Notes under the pieces: generated by a model | The model's input: only the letters and a program-made list of their open reading frames with translations | Databases searched by the model: none | Told to the model about the DNA's origin: nothing | Shown here: piece after piece, positions 21,564-32,554 of the stretch | Layout: every line of letters begins with the position of its first letter | How positions within the stretch are numbered: position 1 is the stretch's first letter | Source of the DNA: Hydrangea macrophylla | Taxonomy: Eukaryota; Streptophyta; Magnoliopsida; Cornales; Hydrangeaceae | DNA length: 64,000 nt | Direction: 5' to 3' | Assembly (NCBI GenBank): GCA_033977485.1 | Contig: CM066993.1 | Span: 67,000,864-67,064,863, forward strand | Made by a program: the position numbers and the translations under genes

Positions 21564-21977
21564 GAGCATCCACAGTGGGAAGGTGAAACTTAGGCGAAAC
21601 TTAGCCTAAGTTGTTGTAGGAAGAAGGAGGTGTTAGCAGTGGGGAATAATGGGGCGGCACATTATGTGCCGTGAGCAATGGGGGACGGCACATCATGTGC
21701 CATGTGGAGTGGGTTGCACAACATGTGCCGTGTGGAGTGAGTGAGAAGCGGCACATCATGTGCCGTTTGGAAGGGGGCGGCATTTCATGTGCCGTTTGAA
21801 ATGGGGGCGGCAGATCTTGTGCCGTTTCGCCCTACATTAGCAAAACTTAGTGGTACAACAAAGTTAAGTTTTGTTAAGTTTTACTATCCTACACAATAGC
21901 AGAAAGGGCCGCGTTGTTAGTGATTTTCTGTTAAGTTCTCCTAAGTTATCCTATACAGCTCCCCATTGTGGATGCTC
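21564..21977. mobile_element. PIF/Harbinger (Tourist-like) MITE with internal minisatellite
   Basis: TIR GAGCATCCACAGTGGG on the left and its inverse CCCCATTGTGGATGCTC on the right, flanked by the 3-bp duplication TTA (21561-21563 and 21978-21980), diagnostic for PIF/Harbinger. Internally (about 21652-21825) six ~34 bp units each carry GGCACATNATGTGCC-type palindromes. Confidence 0.85.
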
Positions 21978-22051
21978 TTATGATCGAAGACTGTAAGGTC
22001 ACATAAATATATACATTTTTAAATCTGGGTGTTGTATGAATCCTCGCTACT

Positions 22052-22317
22052 AAGGCTTAGTTTGGCTCCCACGTGGTGCTTCTCCTTTTTTAAAGCACAA
22101 TTTTATGTTAATTCATTTGATAACTAATTTATGAGCTTTGCAAAAATTAAACTTGGGGCTTTTTTGGAGGGAGCTTTTAAAAGTTCCAGGTTGCCTTTTG
22201 ATTTCATGATGTCTTTTTGAAGAGTAGTGCGTTACTTATATGAAATTATCAAAAAATATGATAATAAATTTCATAAACTTCTTTTAAAAAGCCACATAAG
22301 AACAAAACTAAGCCTAA
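22052..22317. mobile_element. hAT-like MITE with AGGCTTAGTTT termini
   Basis: Left TAAGGCTTAGTTTGGCTCCC and right AACAAAACTAAGCCTAAG are imperfect inverses about 265 bp apart, and the inner halves (GTGGTGCTTCTCC, AAAAAGCCACATAAG) also pair. No clean 8-bp TSD seen. Confidence 0.5.
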
Positions 22318-22742
22318 GAATTTGGAGTCTACAATATCACCAACCATTATCACAAGTTCACAACATCTGTTTAATTATTAAGGTATTTAAAAACTAAATT
22401 TTAATACTATTCAAATTTGAAAAGCTCAATAATATGACCAATTAGTACACAAAATTAAATCATCCCCTCTCCCTCTTATTTTCCACCGTAGATTTTACCA
22501 TAAAAGCAAAATCAACGGTTGTGATTGACGATGTGGGTCCACTTGATGTACATCATGGTCCACCAAATTTCCAAAGGCGTGTCCAGTGTCCACTGCGTGT
22601 GCGAGGCGTGTTAATATTTCACTGTTTACTGCCAAAAAAGCTCAATTTAGTTACCCCATTATTTCACTTAATTACCTTTTTTCACCAACAGATTTTAGAA
22701 AATTTCTCTTTCAACTAACCAAATTACGCGGTCCAAATCACT

Positions 22743-22751
22743 CCCATATAA
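22743..22751 (+). promoter_or_regulatory. Probable TATA box of the ROH1-like gene
   Basis: CATATAATG about 530 bp before the start codon, followed within 40-80 bp by a CT-rich leader (22795-22850), a common plant 5' UTR pattern. Confidence 0.4.
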
Positions 22752-22936
22752 TGCTCTTCTCTCCCCCAATTGTTTTTCAACATACTCACATCCTTCTTCC
22801 ACTCTCTCTCTCTCTCCTATAATTTTGAATCTTTTTCTTCTTCTTCTTCAGCTCCATTGGAATCCCTCTCTGGACTCTCACTTTGAATTCTGTGAACTTC
22901 CCTTCTTTTTTTTTTTCCTTTTTTTCCCCCTTCCTG

Positions 22937-23230
22937 GTGTTCTAGGGTTTCCAATTTGGGCCATTTTGGATTTTGTTCAATTTTCAACAATTATTGATCA
23001 CAATCTGTTAATTCAGTTTCTGGGTTTTGTTGGGTTTTGGTTCTAATTCTCATCTGAGTAGATTTTAACTTTTCTCTGTCACTGAATATTATCAAAACCC
23101 AATTGTGTTCTAGGGTTTCCGATTGGGTCATTTCGGATTTTTTTTTTTCAATCTCCACAATTATCGAATTTTCTGTTAATTCCTTTCTGGGTTTTGTTGG
23201 GTTTTGGTTTTAATCCTAATCTGAGGGATT
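22937..23230 (+). repeat. Tandem duplication in the ROH1 5' leader
   Basis: A ~127 bp block beginning GTGTTCTAGGGTTTCC is present at about 22937-23065 and, 168 bp on, at 23105-23230. Both end with TTTCTGGGTTTTGTTGGG and TAATCTGAG-like words. It lies in the transcribed leader or a 5' UTR intron (an acceptor-like CAATTTCAG lies just before the ATG). Confidence 0.75.
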
Positions 23231-23281
23231 TCAGACCCCAATTTCCAAAACTCTCTTCTCAATTTCAGTTTATGTAAAGAA

Positions 23282-24451
23282 ATGCCAGCGACAGATTACC
23301 AAAGTTCATCATCATCGTTCTCCAATTTCGGCCGTTCGATTCTGAGCATGCGTCGCGATCAGGTCCACTCAATGGACCCCACCCACGAGCCCTCAAGCCA
23401 AGAGCTCGAGCTCGAAGCCTTCCAGCGACAAGTCGCCGACCGGTTTCACCAGTTATTAGCCGCCGGCGCCGATGATGACCTCTTATCTCTCCGGTGGGTC
23501 CAGAAACTTCTAGACGCATTCCTCTGTTGCCAAGAGGAGTTCAGAGTCATATTATTCAACAACAAAAGTTTCATAATCAGAGCCCCCTTAGATCGATTGG
23601 TTTCAGATTATTTCGAAAGAAGTGTCAAAGCTCTCGATATTTGTAACGCGGTTCGAGATGGGATTGAGCAGATCAAACAATGGCAAAAGCAGTTAGAGAT
23701 TGTACTCTGTGCATTGGACAATCAAAAAAGTCTCGGAGAGGGCCAGTTTCGCCGTGCCAAGAAGTCTTTGATTGATTTGGCAATTGGAATGCTTGATGAG
23801 AAAGAATCAAACGCAGCCCTTTCTCATAGAAACCGATCATTCGGGCGAAACAATGCTCACAAAGACAAGTCTTTGGGTCACTTTCGATCTCTTTCATGGA
23901 GTGTTTCTCGTACTTGGTCTGCCATCAGACAGCTCCAAGGAATTGGGAACAATTTGGCGGCTCCAAGAATGAATGAAACAACGGCCACCAATAGACTTGC
24001 AATGGCTGTTTATACGATGAGCTCGGTTCTTTTGTTCGTAATGTGGGGTCTCGTGGCCGCCATTCCTTGCCAAGACCGAGGTCTTCAGACACATTTCAAT
24101 ATACCTAGACAGTTCATTTGGGCTGCTCCGATTCTATCTCTCCATGATCGGATTTTGGAGGAATCGAAGAAACGGGAGAGAAAGAACTCTTGTGGGTTGT
24201 TGAAGGAGATTCATAGTATCGAGAAATGCACACGACACATGAATGAGTTAATTGATTCAGTTCAATTCCCGTTAACAGAGGAAAAGGAAATAGATGTGAG
24301 GCAGAGAGTGAAGGAATTGGGAGAAGTGTATGAAGCTGTAAAGGACTGTTTGGATCCATTAGAAAGGCAAGTAAGGGAAGTTTTCCATAGGATTGTGAGA
24401 AGCAAGACTGAGGGACTTGACTCCTTTGGAAGAGCTAACAATTCAGAGTAA
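23282..24451 (+). CDS. ROH1: ROH1-like protein (DUF793 family)
   Basis: Single-exon gene of 389 residues, the only intact host gene in the window. The N-terminal signature [16 protein letters not shown] (16-31) and overall layout match plant ROH1/DUF793 proteins; Arabidopsis ROH1 binds the exocyst subunit EXO70A1 and is linked to secretion in seed-coat and pollen cells. A hydrophobic stretch at about 239-262 ([22 protein letters not shown]) is conserved in position in this family and may be membrane-associated. The C-terminal third is charged and helical ([35 protein letters not shown]). The start ATG is the first of the frame after stops, and the length is normal. It sits alone between MITE fields. 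Confidence 0.9.
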   Translation: MPATDYQSSSSSFSNFGRSILSMRRDQVHSMDPTHEPSSQELELEAFQRQVADRFHQLLAAGADDDLLSLRWVQKLLDAFLCCQEEFRVILFNNKSFIIRAPLDRLVSDYFERSVKALDICNAVRDGIEQIKQWQKQLEIVLCALDNQKSLGEGQFRRAKKSLIDLAIGMLDEKESNAALSHRNRSFGRNNAHKDKSLGHFRSLSWSVSRTWSAIRQLQGIGNNLAAPRMNETTATNRLAMAVYTMSSVLLFVMWGLVAAIPCQDRGLQTHFNIPRQFIWAAPILSLHDRILEESKKRERKNSCGLLKEIHSIEKCTRHMNELIDSVQFPLTEEKEIDVRQRVKELGEVYEAVKDCLDPLERQVREVFHRIVRSKTEGLDSFGRANNSE

Positions 24452-24469
24452 TTTGTAAGGTTTTGGGAT

Positions 24470-24480
24470 GAAAATAAAGG
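24470..24480 (+). terminator. Polyadenylation signal of the ROH1-like gene
   Basis: AATAAA within GAAAATAAAGG about 20 bp after the stop, followed by A- and TG-rich sequence (TTGTATGTATC, TTGTGTAAATG) typical of plant 3' ends. Confidence 0.5.
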
Positions 24481-24922
24481 TTAAAAAAAATATCATTGTA
24501 TGTATCACTATATATATTGTGTAAATGTTAGGATTATATGGATTGGACCTTCGCGGTCCATGTTTCTGTTATCGGCTTGTGTTATAATCAAATTTCTTGA
24601 GTATATTTTGCATCTACTTGCTGAATCTGTTTTTGTTTCATCTCCATGGTGCATATTAATGACTGATAGTTAATTTTAGTTGCAACTTTTAGTTTCGAAT
24701 TTTGGTTCTTGACTGGATAGAAATGAGAGAGTGTCCAACTATTTAGGGGGCTGTTTGAAAAACCTAGTACTTGGTTCTGTTATATGTTCCTAGTGTTTGT
24801 TGATTAACTTTTGTTACATAGGAGTCCGTGCTAGATCTAAAGTTAACAGTAACGCGGATTTTTGTTAAAGGAATGTAACACAGATTTTTGTTAAAGTAGT
24901 GTAACACAGGTTCATTTGCGCT

Positions 24923-25027
24923 CCATTTGTTTTGATGTAAAATGTTTTTTCGGAAAATGCTATCATATACTAATTATAAGGTGAAAGTATTTTTCGAAAA
25001 ACATTTTACATCAAAACAAGCAAACAT
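24923..25027. mobile_element. Short MITE with TTTGTTTTGATGTAAAATG termini
   Basis: About 105 bp, nearly all inverted repeat: left TTTGTTTTGATGTAAAATG and right CATTTTACATCAAAACAAG with CGGAAAATG/TATTTTTCG next inside. It resembles widespread eudicot hAT-type MITEs; TSD not resolved. Confidence 0.6.
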
Positions 25028-25311
25028 TGTTGTTTGTTAAATTCATTACTGGAGTATATCCACTCTATTGAACTGGTAGATAATATCAAATGCTGCCATG
25101 TAACTTGTTGTGTAGTCAATTCCTAAACCTTTCATCACCATAATACGCCAGCTTGGATCCATCTTTGATCCTATTCACAGTCTCCGTATGCAGACCAGAC
25201 CAGACCAGGATAACTTTTGTTCTCTGTTCATCAATCTTCTAGTTTGAACTCCTTGTTCTTGGGGGGAAAAAAAGAAGAAGGAAGGAAATCCATATGAATT
25301 CCTTCATCTAA

Positions 25312-25957
25312 GGCTTTGTTTGGTTCATCATATACTGCAATTATGTCTTAGAGAGTTTTGTTCTAATTTTTAAGAGAAAACTGTATTTTACCCCCTGTAC
25401 TTTGACCCTTGTTCAAGTCACCCCCTGTACTTTGAAAAGTATCAAAGAGCCCTCTTATATTTTAAGCTAAAGTGAAAATAACGGAATCTGTTAAAGTGGC
25501 TATGAAATGACAAAAATACCCTCATATACAGGGGGTGACTTGAACAAAGGTCAAAGTACAGAGGGGGCAAAATGAATCTTTTCAAACACTTTTTTGACGG
25601 AAAATCTAACGCTTTCGTTTTAGTTTGAAGTTCATGGGGGTTCTTTGATCCTTTTCAAAGTACAGGGAGTAAAATGCAATTTTCCCAATATTTAATGATC
25701 TTTAAGAATGAAGGAAAACACATGGGAAAACACGAGGGAAATCATTTTCCTTTGTTTGGTTACTAGGGAAAATAGGAAAGAGTGGAAAATATGTTTGAAG
25801 TTTGTGAGTCACTTTCTTCCATTTTTCTTCTAGTTACAATAATATTTCATAATTTAAACTTTTAATGTTATTTAAGCATGGAGCAAAACACAAGGGAATT
25901 ACTAGTTTTCCTTTCCCTTTTCTTTTCCTTTGATAAATCCGCAAACCAAACAAAGCC
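25312..25957. mobile_element. hAT-like MITE hosting another MITE
   Basis: GGCTTTGTTTGGTT at 25312-25325 and its exact inverse AACCAAACAAAGCC at 25944-25957. The flanks do not show a clear 8-bp TSD. Without the nested element at 25374-25686 it would be about 330 bp, with GGGAAAATAGGAAAG / CTTTCCCTTTTCTTTTCC sequence inside. Confidence 0.55.
25374..25686. mobile_element. Mutator-like MITE (CCCCCTGTACTTTGA family), 313 bp
   Basis: Left TGTATTTTACCCCCTGTACT and right an inverse ACAGGGAGTAAAATGCA, flanked by AATTTTTAA (25365-25373) and AATATTTAA (25687-25695), an 8/9 match duplication. A second inverted pair lies inside (CCCTTGTTCAAGTCACCCCC at about 25407 against GGGGGTGACTTGAACAAAGG near 25530), so the element is a nested foldback. 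Confidence 0.75.
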
Positions 25958-26195
25958 ACAAAGTTTTCTGCTAATTACATTCTCAAAAAGTGGGTTTTGA
26001 TGGGCTTTGATCTATACTCATTAGGCTTTGGTCAAGCTCAAACTCCTTCCACAGAGGGTTCATTTGACCCTGATCATCCCATTTAACTCTCTTCTTCAAC
26101 TTCACCTGTATTTTGTGTCCCTTGACCACCAACAAAATATTAAACATTCAAGAAATTCCATTTCTTCGTGTAATTATTAGGAGTATTTTTTATTT

Positions 26196-26379
26196 GAGTC
26201 ATGCTACACTCACACAATGAACCACACACTTTTTTCACACACTTCTTTAAATGCTTGTACTTTGTGCTGCTTGAATTTTTTATACTTTTTTGTGCCCCAC
26301 TTATACAACACAAGGTACAAGCATTTAAAGATGCGTGTGAAAAAAATGTGTGATTCATTGTGTGGGTCTAGCATTTTTC
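26196..26379. mobile_element. Mutator-like MITE, 184 bp, 9-bp TSD
   Basis: TIRs of about 75 bp (GAGTCATGCTACACTCACAC against the inverse of GTGTGGGTCTAGCATTTTTC) flanked by TTTTTATTT at 26187-26195 and 26380-26388. Confidence 0.8.
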
Positions 26380-26852
26380 TTTTTATTTTATGATTTGGTC
26401 AAGGTCAAGCTTTCTTGTTGATCATAGCAGACACTGTTTTACTCGGTAACCATGAACTTTTATTCTAATCAAATAAATTCTTCAAGAATATTTTTTCCTT
26501 ATTTTCTTTTTGGTCCAGAATATTTTTCTTATTTGCTCGCACGATTAGTAATTCTCAGCCACTTTCTAATGTACTTCAAGAAAGTGTTGACCCAGAAAAT
26601 AAAAATTAATTGTATTGGAACAAGTCTTTTTTTTTTTTTTTTCGGCTGAAGATATTGGTTGGAACAAGTCAAACACTATTTTATAGTCTTTCTTGATAGT
26701 GCATCTGAGTAAATAGATTTTTGGGTCTTCCTTAGAAATAGACAACTTGTTTATTTGTCAACCCAATGGAGTTCTGGTCTAGCACTCGGTATTTTGGTAC
26801 AGTGCATTTAATTTGGGATGTTATTTTCAGGGCATTGGATGATTTTTTGAAA

Positions 26853-27007
26853 GAGAGTATTTTTGCTCATTTACAAATTGGTTCACTAATGCTCGCTCAA
26901 GCATTCTATTGGCCAATAATGTTTAATCCTGGGTTCCACTGCATTGGTCAATGGGATGCTTAGGTGAGCATTGGTGAATCATTTTTTAGGTGAGCAAAAA
27001 TATTTTC
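26853..27007. mobile_element. Mutator-like MITE, ~155 bp, 9-bp TSD
   Basis: TIR GAGTATTTTTGCTCA and inverse TGAGCAAAAATATTTTC, pairing on through AATGCTCRCYTAAGCAT. TTTTTTGAA flanks it at 26843-26851 and 27008-27016. Confidence 0.75.
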
Positions 27008-27232
27008 TTTTTTGAAGTGTAGTTTCTTTTTTGTACCACAATACATATTTGCAAAACATGTGGATTTACAGTTTGGTCCCAACTAGCTGGTTAAGGGCAA
27101 CCCATATATTTGGGTTTAGATTGTCTGGTTTAGTCCCAACTCCCAAGTTAGCCTTACTCTACGTGGGTTACTCTGTTTGGCAATAGCTTCTCCTTCTATG
27201 ATTTAGTCGTAAAAAATTATTTTTAGTCAGGT

Positions 27233-27350
27233 AGCTTTTGGCCAATCATTACTTTCTACGAATGACTTAAAAAAAAAAAAAAAAAAAAAAAAAGAAGTTA
27301 ATTACACAAGGTAACTTTTGGCCGATCATTACTTTCTACGAATGACTTAT
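27233..27350. repeat. Direct duplication around an A tract
   Basis: A ~40 bp sequence (GTARCTTTTGGCC, ATCATTACTTTCTACG, AATGACTTA) occurs at about 27231-27270 and 27312-27350, separated by a run of about 24 A and a short GAAGTTAATTACAC spacer. Confidence 0.7.
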
Positions 27351-27359
27351 GCTCCGTTT

Positions 27360-28344
27360 GGTGCGTAAGTAACTCCTTTTTTTTAGGACATAATTTTGTA
27401 TGTACCGTAAATATAGCGAGAGAGGGTAGAGAAGAAGATAAAACAGGATAGAGTGAGATTTCTTTATTATAAAGGTGAAGGAGTATATGGGGGTTCTATC
27501 AATCCCAAACCCGTGTCCCTATATTCTAGACACCTCAAACTTAAAAACAAATCAAGTAATGTTTACTTTTTTGAAGAAGCAAAAATTTTATTATAATGCA
27601 TTTTGTAAATAAGTTAAAAACAAATATGATAATGTAATTATAATTGGCGAGAATCCATTTTGCAAATCTCAATCTATACGAACCATTACATATTTTGCTG
27701 TTCAATCGCACAAGTTTATTTGCTTTACCTAATAACTCGATTATAGCTTTTGGAAGATCGTAATCACAGAAGAACTACAAAAGTTGTTGCCAAACACCTT
27801 CTGGCAGGTTATTTGGGTTTCATGAAGCTTGAATATTACAATGACTTTTTCTTAAAAAATAAATAAATAAATAAAAATTACAAGGGCTCATGACTTGTAT
27901 CCTCTTCCTCTTGGAACAGAGACTACTCTGTTCCACAAGTGTCGCAAAGAGTTGAATATCAACTTTTGTGAGCAAGTCTTGCTGACTTGCTGTACTTTTT
28001 CAATGACTAATGACTATGCATACGTGCATGTACATATATATATATATACACATCTTATGTATGTATTAATGTATAGATACTGTGTCCCATCCTTTATTTT
28101 GGTGGCCATCTGCAAGCAGCATATGGGGCCAAAACAGGGCATCTTCAATTATTCAAAAATTTACAATACCAGAGAAACTAGAGGCCACAAGAGAAGTGGT
28201 CCTCCTTGCAATAACTTGCTAGTTGTCATGACATCAAAAGCTTTAATTGCTAAAAGTTTTTGGTTGTTGCAGTGCAGTACCAACACACACACACACACCC
28301 CCCCCAAAAAAAAAAACCCCCAAAAAAAAAAAAAAACACATCCT
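27360..28344. other. Intergenic sequence with low-complexity tracts
   Basis: AT-rich, with (CA)n, C and A homopolymers at 28288-28336. An open frame at 27895-28437 runs through these tracts and has no recognisable domain, so no gene is called. Confidence 0.45.
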
Positions 28345-28695
28345 AAATTTTTTATCCCAAACACTTGCACAATAATGGTAGGACACTTTAACATCTTCCA
28401 ATTAAAATTCAGTAGGCCCTCTACCACATGTATTTGAGAAGTATTTTAGATCTAAAATTTAGGACACATAACATTACTCATATAAAAATATAGTGTATGA
28501 AGTTGTAGATAGGTCATAAATTGTTGATTATCTAGAATGTGGATTTAGATTGTGTTTGTCAACATATTTGGAGTTCATAAGTGATTAAAGAACTCCAAAA
28601 AGTAAATGAAATTGTTTGGCAATCCAAATTCTGTGATTCAATCATAAATATATATATCTATATATATATATATATCAAAACCTTATATATTTATA
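28345..28695. repeat. Duplicated segment X, copy 1
   Basis: About 350 bp starting TTTTTATCCCAAACACTTGC and ending in an AT microsatellite. It is closely matched by 31624-31962. Both copies precede Helitron-like sequence and both are followed, beyond the Helitron 3' end, by the same segment Y. Confidence 0.85.
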
Positions 28696-28697
28696 TA

Positions 28698-29179
28698 TAT
28701 ATTTAATAAGTTAGAGCGGTGTGGGTCCCTTCTAAATTAACAACTTTCAATCTAAGCCATTGAGACAAGTTTAGATATTTTAAACCCTTGGATCGTTGAT
28801 CCACCAAATCTCACCCAATGTCTAAAAATCTCACCCTCACAATAGTCCATCTCACCTTAACTCAATCTCATTTCAAACGTACTATTTGATATTAAGGTAT
28901 ATCCTTTTAAAATAGAAATAATTGGTTGTATAAGTTATCTCTCTCTCTCAACTGTTATTTTCAATCTGGAAGGATACAGTCAATTTCAATTCAAAAAAAA
29001 AAAATCCCTTAATTGCTTAGAAAAAGACATTTGTCATATTAGAGAGAATAACCACTATAGAGTCGAATTCCCCACACCTAGTATATATAGACAGTTGCCA
29101 TATAATCATATTGCCATTTTAAAATTAAAAAAAAATCATTAATTGCTTTTATTTTTGGTGAGAGAAACAAAGACACACA

Positions 29180-29232
<53 letters not shown>

Positions 29233-29325
29233 ACCACCACTACCACCATCTTTGGCCCTCTCTCACCATTTTCGACCACCACCACCGCCATCATATCCGA
29301 CCACTACCAAGTATAATCTAGATCT

Positions 29326-29369
<44 letters not shown>

Positions 29370-31478
29370 TCCTTTTTCTATCATCTAGATTTTGTGTTTG
29401 TGTGTGCATGTGTGTGTGTTTATGGGTGTGTACGTTGTGTGTTTCTTACTTTCAAACTGTGATGATGATGATGATGTTATGATGAAAAATCTCTTTCTCA
29501 CTCTCAAATTGTGATGATGATGATGATGATGTTATGGTGAAAAATCCATTTAAAAAAAATCATTAATTGGTTCTTTTTTTTTTTTTGTGAGAGAAACAAA
29601 AACTTTCTTTTAGTGCACAATCACCTCTCTCTCTCTCTCTCTCTCTCTCGAGCCATGCAACATGTGTTTTTGCCTAGTGAACAATTGTCAATGAAACGGG
29701 TCATAAGGACAGTGTCATAATAGGCTATTAGTAAATGTTTGTCAATGGAACCATGCAATATAAGTTCAATGGAACCATGCAACATATGTACACTGTCCTT
29801 TTTTCTTTCTTCTTCTTCTTCTCCTTTATTTTTTGCCTGTTTGAGGATGGCTCTTTTTTCTAGGCTTTAGAAGGACAATAGGAAAAACTAAAGGGGAAAA
29901 AATGGCATCTTTATTTATTTCTTTTTTTCTTTTTAGAAACACATCCTTTTTTCTTTCTTCTTCGTGTTTTTTTTTTCCTACAAAAATTTAACTTTTTCTT
30001 TACTCTTAATTTAACCAGTTTTATGGATACTCTCTTTCTATTTGGTTTGATTACTCATTGGTTTTAATTAGTTTTGTCTTTCTGCAATGGGAATGATATT
30101 AGGCCAGATTGACCACGGAGGATACAGCTATCATTGAAAGGACATCGACATTCATCAAGAGGTATTCATAGTATTTTTCTTCTTATTATTTTTAAATTTT
30201 TGTGTTCCATATTGAATTGTCGAAGCAAATATATATTTTTTAAAAAGTCCAAATGCCAAGATTGAAAGAGCGAACAAAATTGTTTCAGAAAAAGGGTTAA
30301 TCAATAAAAAGCCAAACGGTACATAAGGTGGAGATAGTCCCAAAAATAATAGTACATATAGACCCAAAAATAAGGTGGAGAAACTCAATTTTGGTTACTC
30401 ATTTCAATGGTTTTAAGTAAATAAAGAATAGCTTAAAGTTTATCCTTTCACTTTACACTTTTTATTCCATTTTAATTCCTTTTTTTGGTTATTTACATCT
30501 CAAGTTTTTGTGATTTCACGTTATTTTATTATGAACATAAAACTGTTCTATTTTTTTAGCTAAGCTATCTGTATTGATTCTTTCAATATTTTACAGATGG
30601 ACAGAGACCTGAAGAAAACTGTGAGTGTAGTTTTATATTTTTTTTTCCTTTTATTTGTGTTTTATTAAATTGGATATTTGATCTACACTTACTACTATTA
30701 TTGACCCAAAATATATTTTTGTAGAAATAGTTTAGAGATGTTGCATGGGAATTTGAAATTGTATCAAATGATTTTGATATAATAAAAGCCCGTAATTTGA
30801 AAAGATGGGGAACCAACAAGGTAATGCATAACGATGTAATATATGTATCTACCTTATGTTTTCAACATTGTACTGCTTTCTATGTCAATGTAACTAATAT
30901 AATTCTTCTTTTTTACTTTCAGATTGTTGTGCATGGGCTAAGTATATTGAGATTGATGCTTACACATTTTATAAATTGATGAAGAAAACTCACAGCAAAA
31001 TTTAACTAATAATGTAATTTAACGTTGCAGTACTTATTTTGGTATATGTTTATATAATTTGAATGAATGAATTTAAAGTTACAGTACTCATTTTGGTATA
31101 AGTTTAGATCTTTTTAAACATGGATTAAAGTTGACAGCCACTGTAATTTTGTTAGTTACATAAATCTGTTTGGAATGTGATCAAGAGAGTGCTTCTAGTT
31201 CTATTTTGGTATTGATATATTTTTTTTGTCATTATATTTTTCTATCATTTTTTTGCCGTTTGTTGAAGATTACCACATTTTTTGTCTTTGTAGTGATGAT
31301 ATCGAAAGTAATGAGCTAAAGATTTGATCTGTTAAAGAATTGAATGTCTTCACATGGGTTTGAATGATATTGCCAATTTTACGCAAAAGATTTAATCTTT
31401 TGAAGAATTGAATTTCTTTTTCTTTTTTTCTTTTCTTTTTTTTTTTCCTTCGTGCCCACAGGCACGGATTATTGCTAG
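28698..31478 (+). mobile_element. Helitron-like body 1 (3' end identified)
   Basis: 3' terminus: hairpin CGTGCC-CACA-GGCACG (31451-31466), then CTAG at 31475-31478 followed by T, the hallmark of plant Helitrons. The 5' end is uncertain and is placed where segment X stops matching. No Rep/helicase is present. Contents: CT microsatellites (29180-29230, 29625-29649), a C46 tract (29321-29366), a duplicated ATCATTAATTG/GTGAGAGAAACAAA block (about 29130 and 29560), and exon-like pieces. Confidence 0.6.
30103..31005 (+). pseudogene. Series of four exon-like pieces in the Helitron, unknown gene
   Basis: Four short blocks have AG and GT edges in order: 30103-30161, 30597-30620 (MDRDLKKT), 30725-30820 (FRDVAWEFEIVSNDFD then IIKARNLKRWGTNK after an in-frame TAG), and 30923-31005 (ends with a stop). 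The introns between are T-rich. The order suggests a genomic fragment of a multi-exon host gene caught by the Helitron. I cannot name it. The stop codon makes it non-functional. Confidence 0.4.
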
Positions 31479-31560
31479 TATATATATATATATAAGAATG
31501 TAGCAGCTGAACGAGGAGTTAGTTAAATATCATCTCGCTCCTCTCTCAAACGTATATACC
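31479..31560. repeat. Duplicated segment Y, copy 1
   Basis: AT repeat followed by AAGAATGTAGCAGCTGAACG and GAGGAGTTAGTTA, CTCCTCTC, AACGTATATAC. Repeated at 34302-34380. A C tract and (CA)n (31577-31623) separate it from X copy 2. Confidence 0.85.
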
Positions 31561-31588
31561 CCCCCATTCCGAACCCCCTCCCCCCCCC

Positions 31589-31619
<31 letters not shown>

Positions 31620-31623
31620 ACAC

Positions 31624-31962
31624 AAAATTTTTTATCCCAAACACTTGCACAATAATGGTGGGATCACTTCAACAACCTCCAATCAAAATTCAGTGGGTCC
31701 ACTACCACATATATTTGGGAAGTATTTTAGATCCAAAATTTAGGAAGCATAGCACTACTCATATAAAATAATAGAGTATGAATTTGTAGATAAGTCATAA
31801 ATTGTTGATTATCTAGAATGTGGATTTAGATGGTGTTTGACAACATATTTGGAGTTCATAAGTGATTAAAGAACTTCAAAAAGTAAATGAAATTGTTTGG
31901 CAATCCAAATTATGTGATTCAATCATAAATATATATATATATATATCAATACTTTATATATC
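31624..31962. repeat. Duplicated segment X, copy 2
   Basis: Matches 28345-28695 across its length, including ATTGTTGATTATCTAGAATG and TTTGGAGTTCATAAGTGATT, with scattered substitutions. Confidence 0.85.
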
Positions 31963-32345
31963 TATATCTACTATATATAAAAGACTCTATGTTGCATATG
32001 GAAACGTGCAAAAGTTCAATTGGTTTGTCTCAATTTGGAATTATTTCAATTGTTTCAACCTCAGTTGTAACTTTACTCACACAATAGCCGTATAGGACAA
32101 CCTTCAACACTCGCGCAAAGACCTTCGAACTTTTGACGGCATTTTGGGTTTTTGGGCCCGTATTGCCATATTGGGTTACCAGTGATTTTGGGCCTTCTTT
32201 TGGAGCCCACGTGGGAGTATTTTTTAACCCAAAGATGGGAAGTTCACTGAATGCCTTACATCTATCACTAAAGGTGGTGACGTGGAAAGTGAGGAGTTGT
32301 TAATGGGGTTGTGAAAAATGGTCTACGGAGTTGGTATATAAATTT

Positions 32346-32535
32346 GGGTAATACTTTGGGCACACCTAAAGATACAATTTTTGGGACACAACCTAAGAGA
32401 TGTGCCTATCTCTCTCCTGTGATGTCACTGGATTGTATCACTGTGGGATCCAGTGACATCACAGGAGAGATATAGACACATTTTTTGGATTATAACCCAA
32501 AAGTTGTGTCTTTGAGTGTGCCTCAATCTTTACTC
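32346..32535. mobile_element. Mutator-like MITE, 190 bp, 9-bp TSD
   Basis: A near-complete foldback: GGGTAATACTTTGGGCACAC against the inverse of GTGTGCCTCAATCTTTACTC, with a strong inner stem (CTCTCCTGTGATGTCACTGGAT). TATAAATTT flanks it at 32337-32345 and 32536-32544. The terminus GAGTAAAGATT resembles the MITE at 20783. Confidence 0.85.
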
Positions 32536-32554
32536 TATAAATTTATATCTCAAA

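Noticed and set aside
23673..24359. Minus-strand open frames across the ROH1-like gene
   Set aside because: Shadows of the plus-strand coding sequence, with no independent support.
25312..25325. 8-bp hAT target duplication for the outer MITE
   Set aside because: The flanks TTCATCTA and ACAAAGTT do not match, so the hAT assignment rests on the TIR alone.
29252..29482. Proline-rich plus-strand open frame
   Set aside because: Generated by a C46 homopolymer and GT repeats; not a protein.
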